A DNA stretch of 64,000 nt from UBA11524 sp045591175 (GTDB lineage: Bacteria > Bacillota > Clostridia > Christensenellales > Aristaeellaceae): contig JAZNSI010000020.1 of NCBI GenBank assembly GCA_045591175.1, positions 124,001-188,000 on the forward strand, read 5' to 3'. The position numbers and the translations under genes were made by a program. Every line of letters begins with the position of its first letter. Positions within the stretch are counted from its first letter, which is position 1. A model generated the notes under the pieces. The model searched no databases. It saw only the letters and a program-made list of their open reading frames with translations, and was not told where the DNA came from. Of the stretch, positions 18,221 through 26,931 are shown piece by piece.

Positions 18221-19699
18221 ATGTACGACATGAAGCCTTATCTCGCTGAGATCGACCGCGTGATCGCCCAGGGCCCCTATACGGACACCTGGGAGTCCCT
18301 GGGGCAGTTCCAGCCCCCGAAGTGGTACCGCAACGCCAAGTTCGGCATCTTCATTCACTGGGGCGTGTATTCCGTGCCCTCCTTCGCCAACGAGTGGTAC
18401 TCCCGCACCATGTATATTGAGGGTACCCGCGAGTTCGAGCATCATGTGAATACCTACGGCCCCCACAAGGACTTCGGCTACAAGGATTTCATCCCCATGT
18501 TCAAGGCGGAGAAGTTCTCTGCCGACGCCTGGGCGGATCTGTTCAAGAAGGCCGGCGCCCGCTATGTGGTGCCGGTGGCGGAGCATCACGACGGCTTCCA
18601 GATGTACAAGAGCGACATTTCCCACTGGAACGCCGCTGAGATGGGCCCCTGCCGCAACGTCCTGGGCGAGCTCAAGGCCGCCGTCGAGGAGCGCGGAATG
18701 ACCCTGGGCGCCTCCACCCACCGCGTGGAGCACTGGTTCTTCATGGGCCACGGCAAGGATTTCGACTCCGACATCAAGGAGCCCCTCCAGCGCGGCGATT
18801 TCTACTGGCCCGCCATGCCCGAGCCCGCCAATCATCACGACCTGTTCTCCGAGCCCACCCCCACCCAGGAGTTCCTGGAGGACTGGCTCTGCCGCTGCTG
18901 CGAGATCGTGGACAAGTACCAGCCCAAGCTGGTTTACTTCGACTGGTGGATCCAGCATCACGCCGTGAAGCCCTACCTGAAGAAGTTCGCCGCCTACTAC
19001 TACAATCGCGCCGCCGAGTGGGGCGTTGAAGTCGCCATCACCTACAAGCACGAGGCCTTCATGTTCGGCTGTGCCGTGCCGGACGTGGAGCGCGGCCAGT
19101 TCGCGGACATCAAGCCCTTCTTCTGGCAGACCGACACCGCCATCGCCACCAACTCCTGGTGCTACACCGAGGGCAACTGGTTCAAGTCCCCCAAGGGCCT
19201 GATCTGCGACCTGGTGGACATCGTCGCCAAGAACGGCACGCTGCTGCTCAATGTCGGCCCCAAGCCGGATGGCCGCATTTCCGAGCAGGACACCGCCGTG
19301 CTGACCGAGATCGGCAAGTGGATGGCCGTCAACGGCGAAGCCATCTACGATACCAAGGTCTGGCGCAAGTACGGCGAAGGCCCCACCAAGGTCAAGGAGG
19401 GCCAGTTCACCGACGGTGTGGAGAAGGTGTTCACCTCCGAGGACATCCGCTTCACCGTCAAGGGCGAGAACCTGTACTGCACGGTGCTTTCCTGGCCGGA
19501 GGACGGGCATGTGGTCATCAAGTCCCTGGGGCACTCCGAGGACGCGAATCTGCCGGAGTTCCACGGCATCATCCGCGATGTGGACGTGCTGGGCTGCGAT
19601 GAAAAGCCCGTGTGGAGCCGCGAGAAGGGCGGTCTGCATGTGACCGTGCCGGGCATCAAGACGGATAAGCCGGTGGTTGTCAGGGTGAAGATTGACTAA
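18221..19699 (+). CDS. GH29 alpha-L-fucosidase
   Basis: A retaining alpha-L-fucosidase of 492 residues without signal peptide, so probably cytoplasmic. The family blocks are FGIFIHWGVYSVPSF (41-55), EHHDGF (121-126) and LVYFDWW with the expected nucleophile D241. A loop rich in aromatic residues and the GTLLLNVGPKPDG block (about 338-350) follow. A beta-sandwich C-terminal domain ends the protein. AGGAGG precedes the ATG. The likely substrate is an imported fucosyl oligosaccharide. A small membrane-anchored protein gene follows within 11 bases. Confidence 0.93.
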   Translation: MYDMKPYLAEIDRVIAQGPYTDTWESLGQFQPPKWYRNAKFGIFIHWGVYSVPSFANEWYSRTMYIEGTREFEHHVNTYGPHKDFGYKDFIPMFKAEKFSADAWADLFKKAGARYVVPVAEHHDGFQMYKSDISHWNAAEMGPCRNVLGELKAAVEERGMTLGASTHRVEHWFFMGHGKDFDSDIKEPLQRGDFYWPAMPEPANHHDLFSEPTPTQEFLEDWLCRCCEIVDKYQPKLVYFDWWIQHHAVKPYLKKFAAYYYNRAAEWGVEVAITYKHEAFMFGCAVPDVERGQFADIKPFFWQTDTAIATNSWCYTEGNWFKSPKGLICDLVDIVAKNGTLLLNVGPKPDGRISEQDTAVLTEIGKWMAVNGEAIYDTKVWRKYGEGPTKVKEGQFTDGVEKVFTSEDIRFTVKGENLYCTVLSWPEDGHVVIKSLGHSEDANLPEFHGIIRDVDVLGCDEKPVWSREKGGLHVTVPGIKTDKPVVVRVKID

Positions 19700-19709
19700 G
19701 GACGCAGCG

Positions 19710-20141
19710 ATGAAGAAATTGAAAACACTGCTCAAAGTTATGCTGATTGCTGTGGTATCCATTGCACTGTGGGAAGGCGCCCGGCACTGGCTCACACCCG
19801 CACGTTGGCATGAGCGATACCTGCACAGCTGCATCGAAACCTATACTGAATATGAGGAAGTGCTGAACACGGCACTCCCCCAGCTGCGGGACAATGAATC
19901 CCCAACGGAAGATCGTCAAATGATCCTTGACCCGCTATTCGCCTATGTGCGCGGAAATTCGCCTGCAGAACGCATAATTGATATTCCCTTAGCCAACATC
20001 GGCGACTTTTACCGCAATACATACACCTATGGGCTCCTTTGGGCGGCAGATTACGATCGTCTCCTGGAAAAGAATCCCGATTTGATACTGGTTTCCCTGG
20101 AAAACGGCTGGTGCGCATACGTCAGCACACATCCACAATAA
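19710..20141 (+). CDS. Small protein with N-terminal membrane anchor, unknown
   Basis: 143 residues from the ATG at 19710, chosen over 19692 because AAGGA is 7 bases upstream. One transmembrane segment (about 5-24) is followed by a soluble, acidic, aromatic domain. I recognise no family. It is 10 bases after the fucosidase stop and probably co-transcribed. GC content here is lower than in the fucosidase gene. Confidence 0.5.
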   Translation: MKKLKTLLKVMLIAVVSIALWEGARHWLTPARWHERYLHSCIETYTEYEEVLNTALPQLRDNESPTEDRQMILDPLFAYVRGNSPAERIIDIPLANIGDFYRNTYTYGLLWAADYDRLLEKNPDLILVSLENGWCAYVSTHPQ

Positions 20142-20148
20142 AACATAG

Positions 20149-20181
20149 GGCTGCACCCCGCACTGGGATGCAGCCTTGTTT
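20149..20181. terminator. Convergent bidirectional terminator
   Basis: GGCTGCA (20149-20155) pairs with TGCAGCC (20169-20175), followed by TTGTTTTC. The opposite strand also has a T-rich end (ATGTTTTATT). Confidence 0.8.
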
Positions 20182-20184
20182 TCG

Positions 20185-21234
20185 TTATTCGAGCACTTCC
20201 GTCAGCATCAGGAACGTCAGTCCCTGCCCATACGCCGTTGCCTCAATCGGAATCGTCCGATAAAAATCCTTCGTATGCCCCATGGGCGTGCCGTAAGACA
20301 CGCCGCCGACGATGCCGTCCTCGCCGACCTGGGCAATCACGCCAGCAAGCGCCTTCTGCGCTGCTTCCTCGCAGCCCTCCAGCAGACCCAGCCGCACGCC
20401 CTTGAGCAATCCGTAGGCGATCGCCGCGCTGGCGGAGGTTTCCAGGTAGCTGTCGTCGTAGTCCAGCAGGGTGTGCCACAGGCCGGTTTCCTTGTCCTGC
20501 AGCTCCACCAGCTTCAGGCACTGCTCCTTCCAGGCGTTGAGGATGAACAGCTTCACGCAGTCATTGGCCTCGTCGTCCTCATTCAGCCACTCGATGAAAT
20601 CCACCGCGCCGCAGGTGAACCAGCTGTTGCCGCGGGCCCAGTAGGCCTCGCCGAAATGGTGCCGCCCGATGAAGCACCAGCCGTGGTACCACAGCCCGGT
20701 CTTCTGGCTGTGCAGGTATTTGATGTGCAGCAGGAACTGGTACTTGGCCTCCTCGCGCCAGTCGCGGCGATCAAGCGCCACACCCGCCCGGTACAGGAAG
20801 AGCACCGTCATAAAGAGGGTGTCGTCCCAGAGCTGCTGCTCATTCACATCGTGGGTGGTGATGTGCTGGAAGCCGCCCTCCTCCGTGCGGGGCAGGCCGG
20901 TCATGACCCAGTTGGCCCAATCCTCGATAAGAGGACGGTACTGCGCATCACCGGTTTCCTCATAGAGCATGGTCAGGGCCAGCATGGGCGCGGTGGTGTT
21001 GATGTTGCGCACCGGCAGTCCCCGCTGGATGTGCTGGGCGTACCAGGCCTTGATGTCTTCAAGGTCAGCGGGATTGCGGGTCTTCAGGTAGACCTTCATC
21101 ATCGCGTACATGGCCACACCCTGGGGCCACTCCCAGGTGGAGAGGTTCATGTGGTCCTCCGGGTTGCCCGCGCCGCCATCCTTCGTGGCGACAAGGCGGC
21201 TCATGACCAGCTTGGCGATCTCGTTGTAATTCAT
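20185..21234 (-). CDS. GH105 unsaturated rhamnogalacturonyl/glucuronyl hydrolase
   Basis: 349 residues from the ATG at 21234, which has GGAGG 8 bases upstream. The frame stays open far upstream only because it runs antisense to the MBL gene. GH105 features are STWEWPQGVAMYAM (32-45), QQLWDDTLFMTVLFLYRAG with the catalytic Asp at 137/138, TGLWYHGW, and YWARGNSWFTC. These enzymes hydrate the unsaturated uronic acid left by polysaccharide lyases and release it from rhamnose or other sugars. It is paralogous to the gene at 28670-29692. Confidence 0.9.
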   Translation of the reverse strand: MNYNEIAKLVMSRLVATKDGGAGNPEDHMNLSTWEWPQGVAMYAMMKVYLKTRNPADLEDIKAWYAQHIQRGLPVRNINTTAPMLALTMLYEETGDAQYRPLIEDWANWVMTGLPRTEEGGFQHITTHDVNEQQLWDDTLFMTVLFLYRAGVALDRRDWREEAKYQFLLHIKYLHSQKTGLWYHGWCFIGRHHFGEAYWARGNSWFTCGAVDFIEWLNEDDEANDCVKLFILNAWKEQCLKLVELQDKETGLWHTLLDYDDSYLETSASAAIAYGLLKGVRLGLLEGCEEAAQKALAGVIAQVGEDGIVGGVSYGTPMGHTKDFYRTIPIEATAYGQGLTFLMLTEVLE

Positions 21235-21271
21235 CGTACATTCCTCCGTCACGGCGGATTTGGTTGACTTC

Positions 21272-21300
21272 AGTATAGCAGATTCCCGCCGAAATGGCAA
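21272..21300 (-). promoter_or_regulatory. Promoter of the first GH105 gene
   Basis: The minus strand has TTGCCA (21295-21300), a 17-base spacer and TATACT (21272-21277), about 40 bases upstream of the ATG. Confidence 0.8.
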
Positions 21301-21314
21301 CACAGGATTGCGTC

Positions 21315-21343
21315 TTGCGCGCCGGTACGATCTGTGGTATGCT
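21315..21343 (+). promoter_or_regulatory. Promoter of the MBL-fold hydrolase gene
   Basis: TTGCGC (21315-21320), a 17-base spacer and TATGCT (21338-21343). It is divergent from the GH105 promoter. Confidence 0.6.
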
Positions 21344-21396
21344 TTGGGTGAAAGAGTCTGTCCGTTCAACCGCCGATTCAGCAAGGAGGTACGCCC

Positions 21397-22143
21397 ATGC
21401 CCTTTGAACGCGCCATCATCAAGCAGCTCCGCCCCAACGTCCACCTGATCGACGACGCGGGTGACAGCACCTGCTACCTCATCACCGGCAGCGAAAGCGC
21501 TCTGCTGGTGGACACCGCCAACGGTTACGAAGACCTGCATGCCATCGTCCGCAGCCTGACCGATCTGCCGGTCATCGTGGTCAACACTCACGGCCACGGC
21601 GATCACATTTTCGGCAACGTGTTCTTTGCGGAGGCCTGGCTGCACCCGGCGGACAACGGCCTGTACGACATGTTCTTCGGCTATGCCAAGGAGGAAATGG
21701 ACAAGCACGGGCTGAAACCCTGCCCCGTCAAGCCGCTGGAAATCGGCCAGGTCTTTGATCTGGGCGGCGTACAGCTGGAAGTGGTCGACCTCAAGGGACA
21801 CACCGCCGGCTCCATCGGGCTGCTGGACAAAGCCGGGCGCATCATCTACACGGGCGACGGCCTCAACACCCACCTGTGGATGCAGCTGGATCACAGCCTC
21901 CCCATCGCGACTATGCTGGAGACCTTCCGCGCGCTGAAGCAGCAACACGGCGACGATTTCGATTACGTCGCCCACGGCCATGCCAAGGAGCTGCGCGGCA
22001 AGGAAATCCTGGACTGGATGATCCAGGGCTGCGAGGACATCCTCGCCGGCCGCACGGAGAACGACCAGCCCTACCAGTTCTTCGGCGGCACAGCCCGTCA
22101 GCACCCCATCAGCGAGACCCCCGGCGAGGTCATCGTTTATTGA
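21397..22143 (+). CDS. MBL-fold metallohydrolase
   Basis: 248 residues of the metallo-beta-lactamase fold. The zinc motif THGHGDH (64-70) is present, followed by a GHTAGS-type block (KGHTAGSIGLL), YTGDGL and a C-terminal AHGHAKEL. The arrangement is like glyoxalase II-type or lactonase-type members. No signal peptide. AAGGAGG precedes the ATG. Substrate unknown; the setting among sugar genes might point to a sugar-lactone or ester, but this is weak. Confidence 0.85.
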   Translation: MPFERAIIKQLRPNVHLIDDAGDSTCYLITGSESALLVDTANGYEDLHAIVRSLTDLPVIVVNTHGHGDHIFGNVFFAEAWLHPADNGLYDMFFGYAKEEMDKHGLKPCPVKPLEIGQVFDLGGVQLEVVDLKGHTAGSIGLLDKAGRIIYTGDGLNTHLWMQLDHSLPIATMLETFRALKQQHGDDFDYVAHGHAKELRGKEILDWMIQGCEDILAGRTENDQPYQFFGGTARQHPISETPGEVIVY

Positions 22144-22159
22144 TCGTTCGCAAAGAAAC

Positions 22160-22192
22160 ATCCCCCGCTTCCAACCGGAAACGGGGGATTTC
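22160..22192. terminator. Convergent terminator
   Basis: ATCCCCCG (22160-22167) pairs with CGGGGGAT (22182-22189), with an inner TTCC/GGAA extension. It lies between the MBL and nitroreductase genes. Confidence 0.8.
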
Positions 22193-22199
22193 GCATACC

Positions 22200-22919
22200 T
22201 TACAGCGTCACGGAGCCCACATAGGTCTGTCCATCCAGCGTGGGAGCCTTCTCCTCCCGCCAGAAGCGGAAGGTGTCGGAGTGCGTCACATAGAGGTGGC
22301 ACAGGGCGATGCCCATGTCGATCTTGTTCATCCGGCCATGGGTGCGCTGCTTGATCAGCCCCAGCTCCTCGCGCCAGATGTGCAGCGTGTCGCCGTCATG
22401 GGTGACGTACCAGGGCTGGCTGTTGGTGGCGGAGGGCGCCAGGCGCAGGGCCTCCAGGCGGTCATCAAGCTGATCGGTCAGGTCGGCCATGGCCTTGCGC
22501 TTGAAGTCCGCGCTCGTGCGCTCCGGCACATCATCCGGGACGCCGATGGCCATCATCACCGCCAGCTTCATGCCCTCGGGGACGCTCTCCTCCCCTGTCA
22601 GGCTGCCCAGACCCACCCAGCAGGTGCCAAGGCCGATGGACTGGGCATACAGATCCAGCTGCTGATACATGAAACCCGCATTGAGCAGTCCGTCATCGCT
22701 GCCGTCGGAGAAAATCGCGATGAAATGGGGCGTCTTCCACTTCTGCAGGAAGCTGCCGTGGTCAGTGGGGATGATGCGGCCCGCCACCTTCGCGCCGGGG
22801 ATGAGGGGCACGAGGGCCTCCATACGGCGCAGCAGGTCAGCGAGAACGGCGTTGTCGATGCGCTCGGCGCGGTAGGCGCGCACGGAGCGGCGGCGGGGGA
22901 TCATGTCTGCAAGTCTCAT
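22200..22919 (-). CDS. Nitroreductase family protein
   Basis: 239 residues from the ATG at 22919, which has AAAGGGG upstream. PRRRSVRAYR near the N-terminus is the FMN phosphate-binding segment. LYAQSIGLGTCWVGLGSL in the middle matches the family's dimer and flavin region. A C-terminal half with LRLAPSATNSQPWYV is like the nitroreductase SARRAPSAGNRQPW segment but is placed after the GLGT block, the order seen in the two-domain TM1586-type subfamily. The reaction would be NAD(P)H-dependent reduction with FMN; substrate unknown. Confidence 0.85.
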   Translation of the reverse strand: MRLADMIPRRRSVRAYRAERIDNAVLADLLRRMEALVPLIPGAKVAGRIIPTDHGSFLQKWKTPHFIAIFSDGSDDGLLNAGFMYQQLDLYAQSIGLGTCWVGLGSLTGEESVPEGMKLAVMMAIGVPDDVPERTSADFKRKAMADLTDQLDDRLEALRLAPSATNSQPWYVTHDGDTLHIWREELGLIKQRTHGRMNKIDMGIALCHLYVTHSDTFRFWREEKAPTLDGQTYVGSVTL

Positions 22920-22938
22920 TGAGAAAACCCCTTTCCGG

Positions 22939-22966
22939 ATTATGTATAGAATACATACAGGTTCAA
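22939..22966 (-). promoter_or_regulatory. Candidate promoter of the nitroreductase gene
   Basis: TTGAAC (22961-22966), a 16-base spacer and CATAAT (22939-22944) on the minus strand, overlapping the end of the upstream membrane-protein gene. Confidence 0.45.
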
Positions 22967-23515
22967 TATGCACAAAGCCAGCAGCAAGCCGAACAGGATC
23001 AGCCGCAGCACCAGCATTCCCTTGTCCATCGCCTGCCAGCGGGTCATCTGCGTCACGCGGTACATCTCGTCCAGCACAGCCTTCGCACCGCCGTCCAGAT
23101 TCTCCCGATCACGCCACAGTTCCCGCATGCGCGACGGGCGGTCATCGGCGAAGATGGACAGGATGTACAATCCAAACATCAGCAGGACATACAGCCACTG
23201 TAGAGGCTCCAGCCAATCAATGGATGAAAGCCAGTCGGAAGCCCCCTTCAAGACAAAGCAGATCGCCACAGCCCCGACAACGCCCAGGAGGTTCTCCAGG
23301 CCCTCCGATAGCCTGCTCGGCTTGGCGATGGCGCAGGTGTCCGCAAGGGCAGATGGGGCATTTTCTCCGCAATGCTCGGTGAGGAAGTCCGTTACAGCGG
23401 CCTTCTCTTCATCCTTCAACTTGTCCCAGGCCTCGTTACCGTTCTTCGCACTAAACATACCGTTCAGCACCACCAGCAGCACCTGCTGCCAGGCAGGGAG
23501 GTGCTTTCGCTTCAT
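22940..23515 (-). CDS. Membrane protein of a paralogous pair (copy 1)
   Basis: 191 residues from the ATG at 23515 (AAAGGGG upstream). A short N-terminus with PAWQQVLLVVLNG is followed by a helical acidic segment containing EHCGENAPSALADTC. Two hydrophobic hairpins (about 75-125 and 165-190) flank a cytoplasmic loop with RMRELWRDRENLDGGAKAV. The next gene has the same architecture and the same PAWQQVLLV and HCG motifs. No named family recognised. Confidence 0.6.
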   Translation of the reverse strand: MKRKHLPAWQQVLLVVLNGMFSAKNGNEAWDKLKDEEKAAVTDFLTEHCGENAPSALADTCAIAKPSRLSEGLENLLGVVGAVAICFVLKGASDWLSSIDWLEPLQWLYVLLMFGLYILSIFADDRPSRMRELWRDRENLDGGAKAVLDEMYRVTQMTRWQAMDKGMLVLRLILFGLLLALCILNLYVFYT

Positions 23516-23558
23516 GAACAGGCCCCTTTCATCTTGCGTTTTTCCTTTCGTCAGATCA

Positions 23559-24104
23559 TTATTTCCACAGTACCAAACCAATCCACAGAAGCCACATCAC
23601 CAGGTAGAAAATAAAATCCCCTTTATTCATACGTTCTGCTCTTGGCAGTGTGTAGAGGCGGTGCATATCGTTCAGCGCGCGCGTTGTTCCTTCATAGGTT
23701 TCCTCTTGTTTCTTCCACGCTTGCTGCGCCTTTCCTCTTGGATCTCCCTGCCAGGCAGAATACATCTTCAACGGGCACAGCACCAGCCACAGGTAGGGCA
23801 CAACACGCGCACCCCGCACCTCCTCGAGCCAAGTCATGAGCAGGAGCCCTATGACCATAAGCGCCACGAGAGACATGATCGCCCAGCACATCATCCACCA
23901 TTCGGGATGCTTAATCTTCGCGCAGGTTTCTTCCAGCTTCGCCTGTGCCTCATCCCCGCAATGAGCCGCAAGGTAATCCATGATTGCAGCCTGTTCCGCC
24001 GGGTTGAGCCTTTGCCACGCATCAGCGCCGTTATCATGCTCTGGCACGCTTTCCAGCGCCACCAGCAGCACCTGCTGCCAGGCAGGGACCGTTTTCTTTG
24101 CCAT
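23559..24104 (-). CDS. Membrane protein of a paralogous pair (copy 2)
   Basis: 181 residues from the ATG at 24104 (AAAGGAGG upstream). It shares PAWQQVLLVALES, the AHCGDEAQAKLEETC segment, two central membrane spans and a C-terminal membrane span with its downstream neighbour. The 43-base gap and same strand suggest an operon formed by duplication. Function unknown. Confidence 0.6.
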   Translation of the reverse strand: MAKKTVPAWQQVLLVALESVPEHDNGADAWQRLNPAEQAAIMDYLAAHCGDEAQAKLEETCAKIKHPEWWMMCWAIMSLVALMVIGLLLMTWLEEVRGARVVPYLWLVLCPLKMYSAWQGDPRGKAQQAWKKQEETYEGTTRALNDMHRLYTLPRAERMNKGDFIFYLVMWLLWIGLVLWK

Positions 24105-24172
24105 AGGCAGCCTCCTTTGCATTTCCTTCATCTATAAGACGCGCTGCAGGCTCGAAATATTTCATCCGCGGC

Positions 24173-24203
24173 AAAAAAACCGCCGCAGTCTTTCATGCGG
24201 CGG
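24173..24203 (-). terminator. Terminator of deoC
   Basis: On the minus strand CCGCCGCA and TGCGGCGG form the stem, followed by TTTTTTTG. Confidence 0.85.
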
Positions 24204-24218
24204 ACGGCAAGCGGGGAA

Positions 24219-24950
24219 TCAATAGCCGCCGCTCATTTCGGTCAGGTTCTCGACTTCGCAGAGGGTGCCGGCAGCATAGCGGGCCTCGGCCTCCTCCATG
24301 ATCTTGGCGGTGGCGGACACGCCGCAGCGGCTCGCGCCCACCGCCCGGGCAGACAGCACGGTGTCCAGGTCGCGGATGCCGCCGGAGCCCTTCACGCGCA
24401 CATGCTCGGACACGGCAGCGCGCATCAGCTTCAGGTCGTCGATGGTGCAGCCCTTGGAGCCGTAGCCGGTGGAGGTCTTGACGAAGTCCGCGCCGGCAGC
24501 CTCGGCCAGCTTGCAGCATTCGATCTTCTGCTCGTCGGTCAGGTAGCAGGTCTCCAGGATGACCTTCAGGATCGCGCCGTGCTGATGGGCCAGATCCGCC
24601 AGCAGCTTGATCTCGTTCTTCACATACAGCGCATCGCCGGCGATCATCTTGCCGATGTTGATGACCATGTCCAGCTCGGTGCAGCCTTCTTCCAGGGCCA
24701 GCTTGGCCTCGGCGACCTTGATGGCGGTCTCGTGGCTGCCGTGGGGGAAGCCGATGACGGTGCAGACCTTCACGTCGGAGCCCTTGAGCATTTCGGCGAG
24801 GATCGGCACGTCGCAGGGGCGGGCGCAGACGGACGCGCAATCGTACTTCAGCGCCAGCTCGCAGCCCTTGCGGATGTCAGCCTCCGTCAGGAAGGGCTGC
24901 AGGGTGGAATGATCCAGCATTTTGGCGATGTCATGGGGCGTAATGGCCAT
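24219..24950 (-). CDS. deoC: Deoxyribose-phosphate aldolase
   Basis: 243 residues. It cleaves 2-deoxyribose 5-phosphate to glyceraldehyde 3-phosphate and acetaldehyde in deoxynucleoside catabolism. The Schiff-base lysine is K158 in DFVKTSTGYG; the helper residues D94 (ELDMVINIG) and K187 (VRVKGSGGI) are present, and LDHSTLQP opens the barrel. AAGGAGGATACACCC precedes the ATG. It is a single gene with its own terminator. Confidence 0.97.
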   Translation of the reverse strand: MAITPHDIAKMLDHSTLQPFLTEADIRKGCELALKYDCASVCARPCDVPILAEMLKGSDVKVCTVIGFPHGSHETAIKVAEAKLALEEGCTELDMVINIGKMIAGDALYVKNEIKLLADLAHQHGAILKVILETCYLTDEQKIECCKLAEAAGADFVKTSTGYGSKGCTIDDLKLMRAAVSEHVRVKGSGGIRDLDTVLSARAVGASRCGVSATAKIMEEAEARYAAGTLCEVENLTEMSGGY

Positions 24951-25034
24951 GGGTGTATCCTCCTTATATGTACAATGGGGTCAATCACAGATTCCGTATC
25001 TATCTATATTCGCCGCCGGAGCCGGAATCCCTGC

Positions 25035-25063
25035 TTGACAGTGCCGCAGAAGCATGGTATCAT
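25035..25063 (+). promoter_or_regulatory. Promoter of the 2H phosphoesterase gene
   Basis: TTGACA (25035-25040), a 17-base spacer and TATCAT (25058-25063), 30 bases before the ATG. Confidence 0.85.
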
Positions 25064-25092
25064 CGCCAAAACACGCAAAAGGGGCGATTTTC

Positions 25093-25602
25093 ATGGCCGA
25101 ATCCTTCCTGACCCTGATGGCAGACTACTGCACCGAGGACCAGCAGCGCATCTCTGTCTGGTACGACGCGCTGCAAGCCGCGGGCTTCACCGGAACCCAG
25201 ACGCCGGGACTCAACCACCACATCAGCCTGGCGACCTTCCCCCTTGACCAGGAGGAGGAAGCCATCGCCCTGACGAAGCGCGTCGCCGCGGAATTCGCGC
25301 CCGTTTATGCGGATATCCGTCATGTGGGCGTTTTTCCCGGCGGGAAAGTGCTCTTCGCCGCGCCGGACATGAGTCCGGAGCTGACGGCGCTCCAGCAGGC
25401 CTGCAGCATCGGCCCCGTGAACGGCTATCCCTGGACGCCCCACACCACCATGCTCATCGACACGCCGGAACGCATCGGTGCGGCGCTGCCGGTGCTGATG
25501 CAGCATTTCGTCCCCCTTCGCGCGAAGATCACCCATCTGCACCTGTGCGCCTTCTGGCCCACGCGGGAGATCCTCACCGTAGAGCTGACGGGGACAAAAT
25601 AA
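25093..25602 (+). CDS. 2'-5' RNA ligase-like 2H phosphoesterase
   Basis: 169 residues from the ATG at 25093, which has AAAGGGGCG upstream and lies downstream of the promoter; an upstream GTG at 25054 overlaps the promoter. Two HxS/T motifs mark the 2H superfamily: HISLATF (about 43) and PHTTML (about 128), spaced as in the family. Members act on cyclic phosphates or 2'-5' RNA bonds; substrate not predictable. The next gene follows after 62 bases. Confidence 0.75.
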   Translation: MAESFLTLMADYCTEDQQRISVWYDALQAAGFTGTQTPGLNHHISLATFPLDQEEEAIALTKRVAAEFAPVYADIRHVGVFPGGKVLFAAPDMSPELTALQQACSIGPVNGYPWTPHTTMLIDTPERIGAALPVLMQHFVPLRAKITHLHLCAFWPTREILTVELTGTK

Positions 25603-25664
25603 TTCCACAATTTTGCAAGGAATTGATGCACTGCATCGTTGTATTTGCAAAGGAGTTGATGACG

Positions 25665-26888
25665 ATGCGGCGCTTTTTCTGCGCATTGCTGCTGATGCTG
25701 CTCTGCCTGCCCGCCCATGCCGAGGACGACTGGCGCGTTGCCAAGGGCCTGCCGACACTGCGCATCACCTGGCGCGACACCGGGGAATCCACGGGAAACG
25801 ACCTTCGCCCCTACCTGCTGGCGGCGGACATCGTTGCGGAGGATGGTTCCTTCACCCAAACCGTCACCTGGGAATCCAACGAACAGTCCGACCGCCTCGC
25901 AGCCCACGTCCGCCTGGTGGACTACAACTTCGACGGCTTCAAGGATCTGCAGCTGCTCACCGCCCAGGGCGCACGGAACGTTTTCTACGCCGTGGCTCTG
26001 TGGGATGAAGCGAAGGGCTGCTTCCGCGACGTGGAGCGGCACTGCCTGCATCTGCCCGGCGGAAAAATCGCACAGGAAGTCACCCAGACGGAATTCTGCA
26101 ACCCGGAATTTTTCCCGCAGGATCTCCGAGGGATGATCTATTCTGTTGAGGCTGATGGCTACGCTTATCGCACGGAGTACGTCTATGGCTGGGAATCCCG
26201 CTATGGCCTGACACCCTGTTTTGTTGCCTCCGTGTACGACGCAGGGGATGGGCTCATCGGCGAATCCCTTAAGCAATGGGGTACCGGACTCTGCTACTGG
26301 TGGAACCAGACCTACCCTGAGGATTGGTACTACGGCACGGGTGGCCCCGGTGCGCACGGTAAGCGCATTGAAGCCCGCCGGCTGCTGATGCTGGGCCGCG
26401 GCACGGTGGATGGTTACTGGATGCAGGTTGCGAATGTGGATTGGGTCAACCTGCGCCAGCTGGACAGCAAGGACTCCCCCTCCCTGGCGAAACTGAACCG
26501 GGGCTCGTCCGTGCAGGTGCTGGCCACCGGCTGCGGCGAGGACGGCGGGTGGGTGCTGGTTTACGTTCATGGCGACGGTACCAGCGACGATGACCGCGAG
26601 GTGGAGAGCATGACCGGCTACATCTGGCACAGCTACCTGGAGCCCGCCTTCCTGCGTGTGGCCAATGTGGACTGGGTGAACGTCCGCGCAGAGGCGGACA
26701 AAGCCTCGCCGGTGATCGCAACGCTGAACGCAGGACATCATGTGCATCGCGACTTTGAAACAGACGGCTGGATCCGTGTCAGCGGCTGGCACGAGGTGGA
26801 AGGTGGCGATCGCGCACCCTTCCGGGGCTACATCTGGCACAGCTATCTCGAGCCGGAGGAGTTCACCCCCTGGAAACCAACAGAATAA
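25665..26888 (+). CDS. Exported protein with two C-terminal SH3b-like domains
   Basis: 407 residues from the ATG at 25665, which has AGGAG nine bases upstream. A signal peptide (RRFFCALLLMLLCLPAHAE) is followed by a domain with VDYNFDGFKDLQLL, an FG-GAP/calcium-loop-like D-x-N-x-D-G segment. The C-terminus has two tandem repeats of about 70 residues, each starting ANVDWVN and ending GYIWHSYLEP, which look like bacterial SH3 domains that bind cell wall. It may be a cell-surface protein; enzyme activity is not evident. Confidence 0.7.
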   Translation: MRRFFCALLLMLLCLPAHAEDDWRVAKGLPTLRITWRDTGESTGNDLRPYLLAADIVAEDGSFTQTVTWESNEQSDRLAAHVRLVDYNFDGFKDLQLLTAQGARNVFYAVALWDEAKGCFRDVERHCLHLPGGKIAQEVTQTEFCNPEFFPQDLRGMIYSVEADGYAYRTEYVYGWESRYGLTPCFVASVYDAGDGLIGESLKQWGTGLCYWWNQTYPEDWYYGTGGPGAHGKRIEARRLLMLGRGTVDGYWMQVANVDWVNLRQLDSKDSPSLAKLNRGSSVQVLATGCGEDGGWVLVYVHGDGTSDDDREVESMTGYIWHSYLEPAFLRVANVDWVNVRAEADKASPVIATLNAGHHVHRDFETDGWIRVSGWHEVEGGDRAPFRGYIWHSYLEPEEFTPWKPTE

Positions 26889-26893
26889 ACACA

Positions 26894-26930
26894 ACCCCCG
26901 CCGCACCTTCGCGATGCAGCGGGGGCTATA
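26894..26930. terminator. Convergent terminator
   Basis: CCCCCGC (26896-26902) pairs with GCGGGGG (26919-26925), followed by CTATATTTA. It sits between the SH3b gene and murG. Confidence 0.75.
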
Positions 26931-26931
26931 T

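Noticed and set aside
21235..22302. N-terminal extension of the first GH105 frame
   Set aside because: The extension runs through the promoter region and antisense to the MBL gene; GGAGG and the family start fit the ATG at 21234.
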